A program made the translations under genes and the position numbers. The notes below the pieces were generated by a model. It did no database searches and was not told where the DNA came from. It saw only the letters and a list, made by a program, of their open reading frames with translations. From NCBI GenBank assembly GCA_038252405.1, contig JBBSAJ010000001.1, positions 62,001-126,000 on the forward strand: DNA of 64,000 bases. Direction: 5' to 3'. Of this stretch, positions 25,392 through 33,396 are shown piece by piece. Every line of letters starts with the position of its first letter. The stretch's first letter is position 1. This DNA is from DATCDE01 sp038252405. Its GTDB lineage: Bacteria; Actinomycetota; Actinomycetes; Prado026.

Positions 25392-26672
25392 GTGGAGCGG
25401 TTGCGGGTCGAGGGCGGGGTGCGGCTCGCGGGCGAGGTCAGCGTCGCCGGGGCCAAGAACAGCGTGCTCAAGCTGATGGCCGCGACCCTGCTGGCGCAGG
25501 GCACCTCGACCCTGCACGAGGTGCCCGACATCGTCGACGTCGAGATCATGGCCGAGCTGCTGCGCCGGCTCGGCTGCACCGTCACCCACGACCGGGCCGC
25601 CGCGACCGTGTCCATCGACGTCCCGGAGCGGCTGGGGCACCAGGCCGACTACGACCTGGTCCGCCGGATGCGGGCCTCCATCTGCGTCCTGGGGCCGCTG
25701 GTGGCCCGCTGCGGGCAGGCGGACGTCGCCCGGCCCGGAGGGGACGCCATCGGGGTCCGGCCGCTTGACCTGCACGTGGACGGGCTGGTGCGGCTCGGGG
25801 CGACCGTCGAGACCGAGCACGGCTACATCGTGGCCAAGGCGCCGTCCGGGCTGGTCGGGGCGCCGATCTGGCTGGACTTCCCCAGCGTCGGCGCCACCGA
25901 GAACCTGCTGATGGCCGCGGTCCTCGCCACGGGCACCACGGTGATCGACAACGCGGCCCGGGAGCCGGAGATCGTCGACCTGTGCCACCTGCTCACCGCC
26001 ATGGGGGCGCGCATCGGCGGGGCGGGCAGCTCCACCCTGGAGGTGGAGGGGGTGCCGAGCCTGTACCCGGCCGAGCACACCACCGTGCCGGACCGCATCG
26101 TGGTCGGCACCTGGGCGATCGCCGCGGTGATGACCAGGGGCGACGTCACGGTCCGCAACGCCCGCCCGGAGCACCTGGAGATGGTGCTGGACAAGCTGTC
26201 CAGCACCGGCGCGCAGATCGACCGGCTGGACGACGGCGTGCGGGTGGCGTGCGAGCGCCGCCCGAGCGCGGTGGACGTCGTCACCCTGCCGTACCCCGGG
26301 TTCCCGACCGACCTGCAGCCGATGCTGCTGGCGCTGAACGCCGTCGCGGACGGCTCGGCCATGGTCACCGAGAACGTCTACGAGGCGCGCTTCGTGTTCG
26401 TGGACGAGCTGCAGCGGCTGGGCGCCGACATCCGCACCGACGGTCACCACGCCGTGGTCCGGGGCAGGGAGCGGCTGTCCGGGGCGCCGGTGCGGGCGAC
26501 CGACATCCGGGCCGCGGCGGGCCTGGTCCTCGCCGGGCTGGTGGCCGACGGCGTGACGACGGTGGGCGAGGTGCACCACCTGGACCGCGGCTACCCCGAC
26601 TTCGACGCTCAGCTGCGTGCCCTGGGCGCCGACGTCCGCCGCGAGCCGGACCCGCTGGGCGCGGTCGGCTGA
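25392..26672 (+). CDS. murA: UDP-N-acetylglucosamine 1-carboxyvinyltransferase, Cys-to-Asp form
   Basis: First committed step of peptidoglycan synthesis: enolpyruvyl transfer from PEP to UDP-GlcNAc. The product has 426 residues, two inside-out alpha/beta domains and the substrate lysine in AGAKNS (K22-N23). The active-site loop reads RPGGDAIG, with D118 where most MurA enzymes carry the Cys that fosfomycin alkylates. Mycobacterium tuberculosis MurA has the same Asp and is naturally fosfomycin resistant, so resistance is expected here. The 3' end overlaps the convergent AlkD-like gene by 64 bp. Confidence 0.95.
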   Translation: MERLRVEGGVRLAGEVSVAGAKNSVLKLMAATLLAQGTSTLHEVPDIVDVEIMAELLRRLGCTVTHDRAAATVSIDVPERLGHQADYDLVRRMRASICVLGPLVARCGQADVARPGGDAIGVRPLDLHVDGLVRLGATVETEHGYIVAKAPSGLVGAPIWLDFPSVGATENLLMAAVLATGTTVIDNAAREPEIVDLCHLLTAMGARIGGAGSSTLEVEGVPSLYPAEHTTVPDRIVVGTWAIAAVMTRGDVTVRNARPEHLEMVLDKLSSTGAQIDRLDDGVRVACERRPSAVDVVTLPYPGFPTDLQPMLLALNAVADGSAMVTENVYEARFVFVDELQRLGADIRTDGHHAVVRGRERLSGAPVRATDIRAAAGLVLAGLVADGVTTVGEVHHLDRGYPDFDAQLRALGADVRREPDPLGAVG

Positions 26673-27415
26673 CCGCGCACGACACCGAGCCGCGCTCGCT
26701 GGTCGTCGGAGAGCGGCTTCACGGCCTCGCGCAGGGTCACCCCGGAGACCCGGGACACTCGCGGCACCAGCCACGCCACGACCTCGTCGGGCCGGGTCCG
26801 GGCCGTCTCCCGGAGCACCCAGCCGATGGCCTTGCGGATGAAGAACTCCTTCTCGTCGAGCATCCGGTCGGCGTGCCGAGCGAACCGGGAGAAGTCCCCG
26901 CCGTCACGCAGCAGCTTGAGCTCGGCGAGCAGTGCCGCCCGCCGCACCCAGAAGTCGTCGTCGGCCGCCCATCGGTCCAGCGTCGCGCCGACGACGGCGT
27001 CGTCCGGTGCCGCCCGAACGATCCGGCCGGCGACGTCGGCAGCCAGCCCGTCGACCAGGGCCCAGGTCTTCGACTCCCGCACGAGGCGTTCGACCCGACC
27101 CAGGTCGGCCGGGGAGAGTCGGTCCGGATACCGGTCGAGCACCTCGACCGCCAGCATCCGCCGCTCGTGCACCGGCGCCGACCACAGCGCCTCGACCAGT
27201 CGGACGACGTCGTCATGCCCCAGATCCGGGCGGCTGCCCTGCAGCCGGACGGCGGCCGCCCGGATCGCGGGCACCGACGTGCCGAAGTGCTCGAGCGAGC
27301 TCCTCAGGTAGGCCCGCTCCGTGGCGGCCCGCTCCGGCCCGCCCGCGGTCCGCAGCTCCTGCTCCAGCTCAGGGACGAGCGCAGTGACGTCCTCCCTGGC
27401 GGTTGGTCCGCTCAA
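26609..27415 (-). CDS. DNA alkylation repair protein (AlkD/HEAT-repeat family)
   Basis: HEAT-repeat DNA glycosylase family that removes bulky or positively charged alkylated bases; 268 residues from a TTG start. Characteristic segments are DDDFWVRRAALLAEL and EKEFFIRKAIGWVLRE. The TTG at 27415 lies one base after the stop of the upstream membrane protein gene, which suggests coupled translation; an ATG at 27469 would overlap that gene. The 3' end runs 64 bp into murA on the other strand, which is unusual and may mean the last 20 residues are unneeded tail. Confidence 0.8.
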   Translation of the reverse strand: MSGPTAREDVTALVPELEQELRTAGGPERAATERAYLRSSLEHFGTSVPAIRAAAVRLQGSRPDLGHDDVVRLVEALWSAPVHERRMLAVEVLDRYPDRLSPADLGRVERLVRESKTWALVDGLAADVAGRIVRAAPDDAVVGATLDRWAADDDFWVRRAALLAELKLLRDGGDFSRFARHADRMLDEKEFFIRKAIGWVLRETARTRPDEVVAWLVPRVSRVSGVTLREAVKPLSDDQRARLGVVRGQPTAPSGSGSRRTSAPRARS

Positions 27416-27416
27416 C

Positions 27417-27752
27417 CTAGGCTCCGGCCGGTGGGGGTTGCAGCAGCTCGCGGGCACGCTGTGCGTCACCGGGGAAGACCAGCACCCGCGGACCGGACTG
27501 GGTCACCGCGAGCGTCGCGCGCAGCCCGGCCTGCTCGAGGGCCTGGCGCTGCCGCTCACCCTCCGGGTAGTCGGGCGGGGCGGCCACCGGGACGAGCAGT
27601 CCGTAGTCCGAGGGATCGCCCGGTCGCACCGGCCGGGCGACCAGCGAGCCGCCGTGCCCGAAGGCCCAGCGCAGCAACAGCACGAGCAGGCCGAGCCCGC
27701 CGAACGCCAGCAACGGCCCGAAGGCGTACGAGTAGGCGTTCCAGCTGGCCAC
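27417..27752 (-). CDS. Small single-helix membrane protein of unknown function
   Basis: 111 residues: a hydrophobic helix at about 10-30 (GPLLAFGGLGLLVLLLRWAF), then a soluble segment of about 75 residues with a ferredoxin-like alternation of strands and helix (VPVAAPPDYPEGERQRQALEQAG). GTG start at 27752, 6 nt behind a CACACT box. It is followed one base later by the AlkD-like gene. I do not recognise a named family. Confidence 0.7.
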   Translation of the reverse strand: MASWNAYSYAFGPLLAFGGLGLLVLLLRWAFGHGGSLVARPVRPGDPSDYGLLVPVAAPPDYPEGERQRQALEQAGLRATLAVTQSGPRVLVFPGDAQRARELLQPPPAGA

Positions 27753-27758
27753 GTCACC

Positions 27759-27764
27759 AGTGTG
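27759..27764 (-). promoter_or_regulatory. CACACT box 6 nt before a GTG start
   Basis: Same geometry as the TANNNT leaderless boxes, but with C at the first position; the same hexamer precedes the gene at 39927. Confidence 0.35.
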
Positions 27765-28043
27765 GCCCGCCCCGCGAGAGCCGGCACCCCAGCGCCAGGG
27801 TCGCCAGCGGGGCCGGGTGATGGGGCTGCGGATGGTCGCCGCGGGTGATCTCGGCCGCAGGACCGGGCGGGGCCTCGACCACTACGGCGGGTGAGCCGGA
27901 CGCGCGCCCTGCGTGTCGCGCCCCCCGAGGCCGAAGCAGCCCCTAGCCTGTCGGCACCACAGTCGGTGGCGGTCCCTTCCCCTCCCGGCGACCCGCTGGC
28001 TCGCGGGTCGCTCGGTGTGTGGCCGCCCCCGGAGGGAGAGGCC
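27765..28043. other. Gene-free stretch before the STAS gene
   Basis: No convincing gene is visible. The frame of the STAS gene stays open from a GTG at 27891, but that extension is Pro/Ala-rich and unlike a folded domain. A TAGCCT at about 27947 is the best promoter candidate for the STAS gene. Confidence 0.4.
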
Positions 28044-28382
28044 ATGCGGGACGCAGGTGCGGGTTCGTCGCCGAGCGTGGATCTCCGGCTGCCCGAGCGG
28101 CTGGACGTGTCGACCGTGGCGTCGGTCCGAGACGCGCTGGGCTGTGCCCTGGCGGCCAGCCCCACGGGTGACGTCGTGGCGGACGTCTCCTTGGTCGAGG
28201 TCGTGGACGCCGTCGGGCTCGGGCTGCTGGTCACCACGCACCGCACCTGCGTCCGGCTGGGCGGACGGCTCGTCCTCGTCGACCCCCAGCCGCGGCTGCT
28301 GCGGCTGCTGGCGGTCACCCGGCTGCACCGGGTGCTCTACCTCGACCGGGAGGCCGCCGCCCGCGGGGCGGCCACCGCCTGA
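28044..28382 (+). CDS. STAS-domain protein (anti-sigma factor antagonist-like) lacking the phospho-serine
   Basis: 112 residues forming one STAS domain. The segment ADVSLVEVVDAVGLGLLVTT aligns with the family motif in which D-S is followed by G-L. Here the phosphorylated Ser is replaced by Ala (D55-A56), so a SpoIIAB/RsbW-type kinase could not switch it off by phosphorylation. ATG at 28044 follows a ggaggg site. No sigma factor or anti-sigma gene is adjacent. Confidence 0.8.
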   Translation: MRDAGAGSSPSVDLRLPERLDVSTVASVRDALGCALAASPTGDVVADVSLVEVVDAVGLGLLVTTHRTCVRLGGRLVLVDPQPRLLRLLAVTRLHRVLYLDREAAARGAATA

Positions 28383-28404
28383 CCCGACGCCGGTTACCGC
28401 TCAG

Positions 28405-28410
28405 TAGGCT
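28405..28410 (+). promoter_or_regulatory. -10 box before the ecm leader frame
   Basis: TAGGCT ends 6 nt before a GTG at 28417 that opens a 12-codon frame overlapping the ecm start. Confidence 0.5.
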
Positions 28411-28416
28411 CGTCTG

Positions 28417-28455
28417 GTGGGACGACGCGTGAGGGGTGCTCGCCATGAGCGGTGA
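28417..28455 (+). CDS. Possible leader peptide of ecm (VGRRVRGARHER)
   Basis: A 12-codon frame starts with GTG 6 nt behind TAGGCT, the same geometry as the leaderless genes in this window. Five of twelve codons are Arg, including CGA and AGG, which are rare in high-GC actinobacteria. The frame runs past the ecm ATG at 28445 and stops at 28453-28455. If translated it would affect access to the ecm start. It may be chance. Confidence 0.3.
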   Translation: MGRRVRGARHER

Positions 28456-30451
28456 CCGGGACAAGCCGTGGGTCATGCGGACGTACGCGGGGCACTCCTC
28501 GCCGGCGGCGTCCAACGCGCTGTACCGGCGCAACCTGGCCAAGGGGCAGACCGGGCTGTCGGTGGCCTTCGACCTGCCCACCCAGACCGGCTACGACCCG
28601 GACGACGCCCTGGCCCGTGGCGAGGTCGGCAAGGTCGGCGTCCCGGTCAGCCACCTCGGCGACCTGCGCGGGCTGTTCGACGGCATCCCGCTGGGCGAGA
28701 TGAACACGTCGATGACCATCAACGCGACCGCCATGTGGCTGCTCGCGCTGTACCAGGTCAGCGCCGAGGAGCAGGGCGTCGACCCGGCCGTGCTGCAGGG
28801 CACCACCCAAAACGACATCGTCAAGGAGTACCTGTCGCGGGGCACCTACGTCTTCCCGCCTGCGCCCTCGATGCGGCTGACCACGGACCTCATCGCGTAC
28901 ACGGTCAACCACCTGCCCAAGTGGAACCCGATCAACATCTGCAGCTACCACCTGCAGGAGGCCGGTGCCACGACGGTCCAGGAGATCGCCTACGCGCTGT
29001 CGACCGCGACCGCCGTGCTGGACGCCGTCCGCGACTCGGGGCAGGTCCCGCCCGAGCGGTTCGGCCAGGTGGTCGAGCGGATCTCGTTCTTCGTCAACGC
29101 CGGGGTGCGGTTCGTCGAGGAGCTGTGCAAGATGCGGGCCTTCGTGGTGCTGTGGGACGAGCTGACCCAGGAGCGCTACGGGGTCGTCGACGCGAAGCAG
29201 CGGCGGTTCCGGTACGGCGTCCAGGTGAACTCACTCGGCCTGACCGAGGCCCAGCCGGAGAACAATGTGCAGCGGATCGTGCTGGAGATGCTCGGGGTCA
29301 CCCTGAGCAGGGACGCCAGGGCCCGCGCCATCCAGCTGCCCGCGTGGAACGAGGCGCTGGGCCTGCCCCGGCCGTGGGACCAGCAGTGGTCGCTGCGCAT
29401 GCAGCAGGTGCTGGCCTACGAGTCGGACCTGCTGGAGTACGACGACCTGTTCGCCGGCTCGCACGTCGTGGCGGCCAAGACCGCGGAGCTGGTGGCCGCG
29501 GCGCGCGCCGAGATGGCCACGGTGGAGCAGCTGGGCGGCGCGGTGGTCGCCATCGACAGCGGCTACATGAAGCACGAGCTGGTCGCGGCGCACGCGGCCC
29601 GGCGGGCCCGCATCGAGTCCGGGCAGGACGTGGTCGTCGGGGTCAACCAGTTCACCTCGACCGAGCCCAACCCGCTCACGGCGGACCTGCCGGCCGCGAT
29701 CCAGACCATCGACCCGGCGGTCGAGCAGCACGCGGTCGACGCGTTGGGGGAGTGGCGGGCGGCGCGGGACGCCGACGAGGTGGCGGCCGCGCTGGCCGAG
29801 CTGCGCAGCGTGGCGGCGGGCACCGCGAACCTGATGCCGGCGACCCTGCGCTGCGCCACGGCGGGCGTCACCACGGGGGAGTGGGCCGGCGCGCTGCGCG
29901 CGGTCTTCGGGGAGTATCGGGCCCCCACCGGGGTGGCCGGCGTCGTGGGCATGTCGACGGCGAGCGACGAGCTGGTCGCCGTCCGGGAGGCCGTGCGGCG
30001 CACCGGGCAGGAGCTCGGTGGGAAGCTGCGGCTGCTGGTCGCCAAGCCCGGCCTGGACGGGCACTCGAACGGGGCCGAGCAGATCGCGGTACGCGCCAGG
30101 GACGCCGGCTTCGAGGTGGTCTACCAGGGCATCCGGTTGACCCCCGAGCAGATCGTCGCGGCCGCGGTCGCCGAGGACGTGCACTGCGTCGGGATCTCGA
30201 TCCTGTCCGGCTCGCACCTGCAGCTGGTCCCGGAGATCGTCCAGGGGCTGCGGGCCGAGGGGCTCGTGGACGTCGCGGTGGTCGTGGGCGGCATCATCCC
30301 GGACGCCGACGCCGAGCAGCTCACCGCGCAGGGCGTGGCCGAGGTGTTCACCCCGAAGGACTTCGACATCACGGCGGTCATGGGGCGCATCGTCGAGCAG
30401 ATCCGGCGGGCACACGGACTGCAGCCGCTGCTCGAGGGTGTCGGGCGCTGA
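28445..30451 (+). CDS. ecm: Ethylmalonyl-CoA mutase (MeaA type)
   Basis: Coenzyme B12 enzyme turning (2R)-ethylmalonyl-CoA into methylsuccinyl-CoA, a defining step of the ethylmalonyl-CoA pathway; 668 residues. The catalytic barrel is followed by a fused B12-binding domain with the DxHxxG motif LDGHSNG, axial His at H540. Segments such as MRTYAGHSS, YRRNLAKGQTGLSVAFDLPTQ and KEYLSRGTYVFPP agree closely with actinobacterial MeaA/Ecm. ATG 28445 is used; an in-frame GTG at 28436 is possible. It works with Ccr and the epimerase 24 kb away and the adenosyltransferase nearby. Confidence 0.93.
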   Translation: MSGDRDKPWVMRTYAGHSSPAASNALYRRNLAKGQTGLSVAFDLPTQTGYDPDDALARGEVGKVGVPVSHLGDLRGLFDGIPLGEMNTSMTINATAMWLLALYQVSAEEQGVDPAVLQGTTQNDIVKEYLSRGTYVFPPAPSMRLTTDLIAYTVNHLPKWNPINICSYHLQEAGATTVQEIAYALSTATAVLDAVRDSGQVPPERFGQVVERISFFVNAGVRFVEELCKMRAFVVLWDELTQERYGVVDAKQRRFRYGVQVNSLGLTEAQPENNVQRIVLEMLGVTLSRDARARAIQLPAWNEALGLPRPWDQQWSLRMQQVLAYESDLLEYDDLFAGSHVVAAKTAELVAAARAEMATVEQLGGAVVAIDSGYMKHELVAAHAARRARIESGQDVVVGVNQFTSTEPNPLTADLPAAIQTIDPAVEQHAVDALGEWRAARDADEVAAALAELRSVAAGTANLMPATLRCATAGVTTGEWAGALRAVFGEYRAPTGVAGVVGMSTASDELVAVREAVRRTGQELGGKLRLLVAKPGLDGHSNGAEQIAVRARDAGFEVVYQGIRLTPEQIVAAAVAEDVHCVGISILSGSHLQLVPEIVQGLRAEGLVDVAVVVGGIIPDADAEQLTAQGVAEVFTPKDFDITAVMGRIVEQIRRAHGLQPLLEGVGR

Positions 30452-30458
30452 CCCGCGC

Positions 30459-30848
30459 TCAGTCCTCCGGGGGGTGCTCCTCGGTCGTCGGCTCGGTGGT
30501 CGGCTCGGTGGTCGGCTCCACCACGCGCTCGACCGTGTGCACGGCTGCAGGTGGCTCGCCGGCCGGCATCACACCGGGTGGGAACCCGACCCAGCCGTAG
30601 CGCTGGACGTGGTCGTCCAGCCGTTCCAACGCCGCCTGCACCGCTCCCGGCTCACCGCCGCTGCGCTGCTCGCCGTAGTACGCGGCGCCGAGGTCGGCGA
30701 GCAGCCGGCTGGCATCGCGGCGCACCTGCCACTCGTCCAGCGCCTGCTGGCCGTGGGCCAGGGCGCTCTGCGCCTCCCGCACGACCTGCTGCGCTGCGGT
30801 CTTGGCCCGCTCGACGAGCTCCTCGTCCCACTTCTTCGCGGTGTTCAT
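30459..30848 (-). CDS. Small helical protein with TTEP repeats, unknown function
   Basis: 129 residues. The first 80 are strongly helical and charged (KKWDEELVERAKTAAQQVVREAQSALA). The C-terminus carries three copies of P-T-T-E encoded by a 12-bp tandem repeat, then an acidic end (EEHPPED). ATG at 30848 lies 6 nt behind TACCCT. It ends 7 bp from the convergent ecm stop. No family recognised. Confidence 0.65.
   Translation of the reverse strand: MNTAKKWDEELVERAKTAAQQVVREAQSALAHGQQALDEWQVRRDASRLLADLGAAYYGEQRSGGEPGAVQAALERLDDHVQRYGWVGFPPGVMPAGEPPAAVHTVERVVEPTTEPTTEPTTEEHPPED
30487..30522. repeat. 12-bp tandem repeat, three copies
   Basis: gtcggctcggtg at 30487 and 30499, with a variant gtcggctccacc at 30511. 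It encodes the TTEP repeats of the small protein on the minus strand. Confidence 0.85.
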
Positions 30849-30854
30849 GACCTC

Positions 30855-30860
30855 AGGGTA
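30855..30860 (-). promoter_or_regulatory. -10 box of a leaderless promoter (TTEP protein)
   Basis: On the minus strand TACCCT ends 6 nt before the ATG at 30848. Confidence 0.55.
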
Positions 30861-30910
30861 GGCCCGGACCGACTGGTGGGGCACCGGTCGTTCGACCCGC
30901 CGACGTCCGG

Positions 30911-31729
30911 TCAGACCTCCTCCCGGCGCTGCCAGCGGAAGCCGCGCAGGGCGAGGACGACGCCGACCACAGCCCACACGGTCAGCACGGCGGCCACCTT
31001 CCCCAGCTCCCAGCTGCCGGCCGGCTCCTGCCTGGCGAAGGACTCGGGCAGGAACACCGAACGCATCCCCTGGCACAGCCACTTGAGCGGGAAGAACGAG
31101 GACGCCACCTGCATCCAGTGCGGCAGCTGGGAGAACACGAAGAAGACGCCGGAGGTGAACTGCAGCACCAGGACGATCGGGGTGACCAGCGCGTTCGCCG
31201 TCCGGCCGGAGCGGACCGCGCCGGACATTGCGATCCCGAGCGACACGCACACGACCAGCCCGAGGGCGCTCACCCACAGCAAGGTGAACCACTGGGTGGC
31301 GGTGGCCGGCGGGCTGACGTCGAACAGCGCGGCCCCGATGAGCAGCAGCAGCACGACCTGACCGACGTAGCCGACCAGGACGACGCCGAACTTGCCGAGG
31401 AAGTAGGCGGCGGCCGGCATCGGGGTGCCGCGCAGCCGCTTGAGGGTGCCGTCGTCGCGCTCCATCGGGATCGCGAACGCGAGCTGCTGGAAGCCGCTGT
31501 AGACCAGGCCGGAGGCGATCATCCCGGCCAGGAAGTACTGCGCGAACGTGACGCTGCTGCCTTTGAAGACCGGGCCGGAGAAGACCGTGCCGAACACGAG
31601 CAGCAGCAGCATCGGGAACGAGAAGGTGAAGATCACCGTCTCGCGGCCACGGAAGAACGACTTGAGCTCGAGGAGGAACCGCTGCCAGCCGATGCTGCTG
31701 GTGCCCGGCAGGCGCGTGCTGGTGCTCAT
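30911..31729 (-). CDS. ABC-2 type transporter permease
   Basis: 272 residues with six membrane helices and the ABC-2 fold typical of drug, lipid or polysaccharide exporters. The N-terminus (WQRFLLELKSFFRGRETVIFTFSFP) and the helix FLAGMIASGLVYSGFQQLAF followed by ERDDGTLKRLRGTP are the family marks. Its ATG overlaps the stop of the ATPase gene (ATGA), so the two form one exporter. Substrate unknown; related pairs often export toxic compounds. Confidence 0.88.
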   Translation of the reverse strand: MSTSTRLPGTSSIGWQRFLLELKSFFRGRETVIFTFSFPMLLLLVFGTVFSGPVFKGSSVTFAQYFLAGMIASGLVYSGFQQLAFAIPMERDDGTLKRLRGTPMPAAAYFLGKFGVVLVGYVGQVVLLLLIGAALFDVSPPATATQWFTLLWVSALGLVVCVSLGIAMSGAVRSGRTANALVTPIVLVLQFTSGVFFVFSQLPHWMQVASSFFPLKWLCQGMRSVFLPESFARQEPAGSWELGKVAAVLTVWAVVGVVLALRGFRWQRREEV

Positions 31730-32589
31730 GGCGCCTCGTCGGACTCGGACGGCTGGGCCCCGACCAGCGTCAGGTAGACGTCCTCGAGGGTGGGTCGGCG
31801 GACGGCCAGCTCGGGGATCTCGCCGTCGAAGTGTGCCGCCAGCTCCTGCACGAACCGGGTGGGCTCGGAGGTCCGGGCCTCGCGGGGCTCACCGTCGCTC
31901 CAGGAGACCAGCGCCTTCGCCGTGCGGCGTCCGCCGAGGGTGGCGGGGTCGCCCAGAGCGGCGATGCGGCCGTCGACGATGACGGCGACCCGGTCGGCCA
32001 GGTGTTCGGCCTCCTCGAGGTAGTGCGTGGTCAGCAGGATGGTCGCGCCGTCGACCCGTAACGAGGCGATCAGGTCCCAGAACTCCCGCCGGGCCTCCGG
32101 GTCGAACCCGGTGGTCGGCTCGTCCAGGAACAGCAGCTCGGGGCGGCCGATGATGCCGAGCGCGACGTCCAGCCGCCGGCGCTGGCCGCCGGACAGGTCG
32201 GTCACCTTCGACCGGCGCTTCTCGGTCAGCCCCACCGCGGCGATCACCTGGTCGGGGTCGCGGGGGTTCGGGTAGTACGTCGAGAAGTGCCCTACGACCT
32301 CGTCCACCCTGAGGTCGGCGAGGTCGGCGGCGGACTGCAGCACGATGCCGATCCGGGCCCGCCAGGCCGGCGTGGGATGGGACGGGTCCTCCCCGAGCAC
32401 ACGCACCGTGCCGGCGTCGGCGTGCCGGTACCCCTCCAGGATCTCGACCGTCGTCGTCTTGCCGGCGCCGTTCGGACCGAGCAGCGCGAAGCACTCGCCG
32501 GGGTCGATCGCCAGGTCGATGCCGTCGACCGCCTGGGTGTCCCCGTAGGCCTTGCGCAGGGAGCTCACCCGGATCGCTGACTCGGCCAT
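31726..32589 (-). CDS. ABC exporter ATP-binding protein (DrrA-like)
   Basis: 287 residues. Walker A GPNGAGKTTT, signature LSGGQRRRLDVA, Walker B LLFLDEPTTGFD and the H-loop (TTHYLEE) are all present. The C-terminal 70 residues (TLEDVYLTLVG) match the regulatory tail of DrrA/CcmA-type exporters. ATG at 32589 is selected; the frame is open further upstream, but that part is Arg/Pro-rich and reads as non-coding. Coupled to the ABC-2 permease by a 4-base overlap. Confidence 0.9.
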   Translation of the reverse strand: MAESAIRVSSLRKAYGDTQAVDGIDLAIDPGECFALLGPNGAGKTTTVEILEGYRHADAGTVRVLGEDPSHPTPAWRARIGIVLQSAADLADLRVDEVVGHFSTYYPNPRDPDQVIAAVGLTEKRRSKVTDLSGGQRRRLDVALGIIGRPELLFLDEPTTGFDPEARREFWDLIASLRVDGATILLTTHYLEEAEHLADRVAVIVDGRIAALGDPATLGGRRTAKALVSWSDGEPREARTSEPTRFVQELAAHFDGEIPELAVRRPTLEDVYLTLVGAQPSESDEAP

Positions 32590-32654
32590 GGCTCGATCGT
32601 GTCCGGCCTGGCCCGCTCGGTCAACGGGGCTGGCGCGGCGCCCGGCCGGCGGCC

Positions 32655-33329
32655 TCAGAACAGCCGCAGGCCGGGGTCGTCGTGCCCGCGCAGGGCGTCG
32701 TAATCGACGGTCAGGCACTCGATCCCGCGGTCGGTGGCCAGCACCCGGGCCTGTGCCTTGATCTCCTGTGCTGCGAAGACGCCGCGGACCGGCGCGAGGA
32801 GCGGGTCCCGGTTGAGCAGCTCGAGGTAGCGGGTCAGCTGCTCCACGCCGTCGATCTCGCCGCGCCGCTTGACCTCGACCGCGACCGTCGCGCCGGCGGC
32901 GTCCCGGCAGAGCAGGTCGACCGGGCCGATGGCGGTCGGGTACTCACGACGAACCAGCCGCCAGCCGGCGCCGAAAGTCTCGACATGGGTGGCCAGCAGG
33001 TGCTGCAGGTGCGCCTCGACGCCGTCCTTGACCAGGCCCGGGTCGACGCCCAGCTCGTGGGCCGAGTCGTGCAGGACCTCCTCGATCGTGATCACCAGCT
33101 GCTCGGCGGCCTTGTTGACGACCGTCCAGGTACCGGCGCCGTCGTCGTCGACGTCCTCGCGGATGGCGCACGGCGGGCTCATCCAGTTCAGCGGCTTGTA
33201 GGCGCGGTCGTCGGCGTGGATCGACACCGACCCGTCCGCCTTGACCAGCAGCAGCCGGGTGGCGCTGGGCAGGTGGGCGGTGAGCCGGCCGACGTAGTCG
33301 ACGCTGCACCGGGCGATGACGAGCCGCAC
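32655..33329 (-). CDS. nucS: Mismatch-specific endonuclease NucS/EndoMS
   Basis: Makes double-strand cuts at mismatches; it replaces MutS/MutL repair in most actinobacteria. The product has 224 residues: an N-terminal DNA-binding domain (YKPLNWMSPPC) and a C-terminal PD-(D/E)xK nuclease with D138, E152 and K154 (GPVDLLCRD, VAVEVKRRGEIDGVEQL). The protein ends in GLRLF, resembling the sliding-clamp-binding tail reported for NucS. GTG at 33329 lies 7 nt behind TACGGT, divergent from the GMC gene. Confidence 0.93.
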   Translation of the reverse strand: MRLVIARCSVDYVGRLTAHLPSATRLLLVKADGSVSIHADDRAYKPLNWMSPPCAIREDVDDDGAGTWTVVNKAAEQLVITIEEVLHDSAHELGVDPGLVKDGVEAHLQHLLATHVETFGAGWRLVRREYPTAIGPVDLLCRDAAGATVAVEVKRRGEIDGVEQLTRYLELLNRDPLLAPVRGVFAAQEIKAQARVLATDRGIECLTVDYDALRGHDDPGLRLF

Positions 33330-33336
33330 GCAAGGC

Positions 33337-33342
33337 ACCGTA
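33337..33342 (-). promoter_or_regulatory. -10 box of a leaderless promoter (nucS)
   Basis: On the minus strand TACGGT ends 7 nt before the GTG at 33329. Confidence 0.55.
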
Positions 33343-33383
33343 GTCGACCTCCGCATCCGGCTGCCGACCGGCGCAACCCCGGC

Positions 33384-33389
33384 TAGCGT
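33384..33389 (+). promoter_or_regulatory. -10 box of a leaderless promoter (GMC oxidoreductase)
   Basis: TAGCGT ends 7 nt before the ATG at 33397. It faces away from the nucS box across 41 bp. Confidence 0.55.
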
Positions 33390-33396
33390 TTCGAGG

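Noticed and set aside
30849..31292. Extended N-terminus of the TTEP-repeat protein through the ABC permease
   Set aside because: It would overlap the permease in another frame; the ATG at 30848 has a TACCCT box at leaderless distance.
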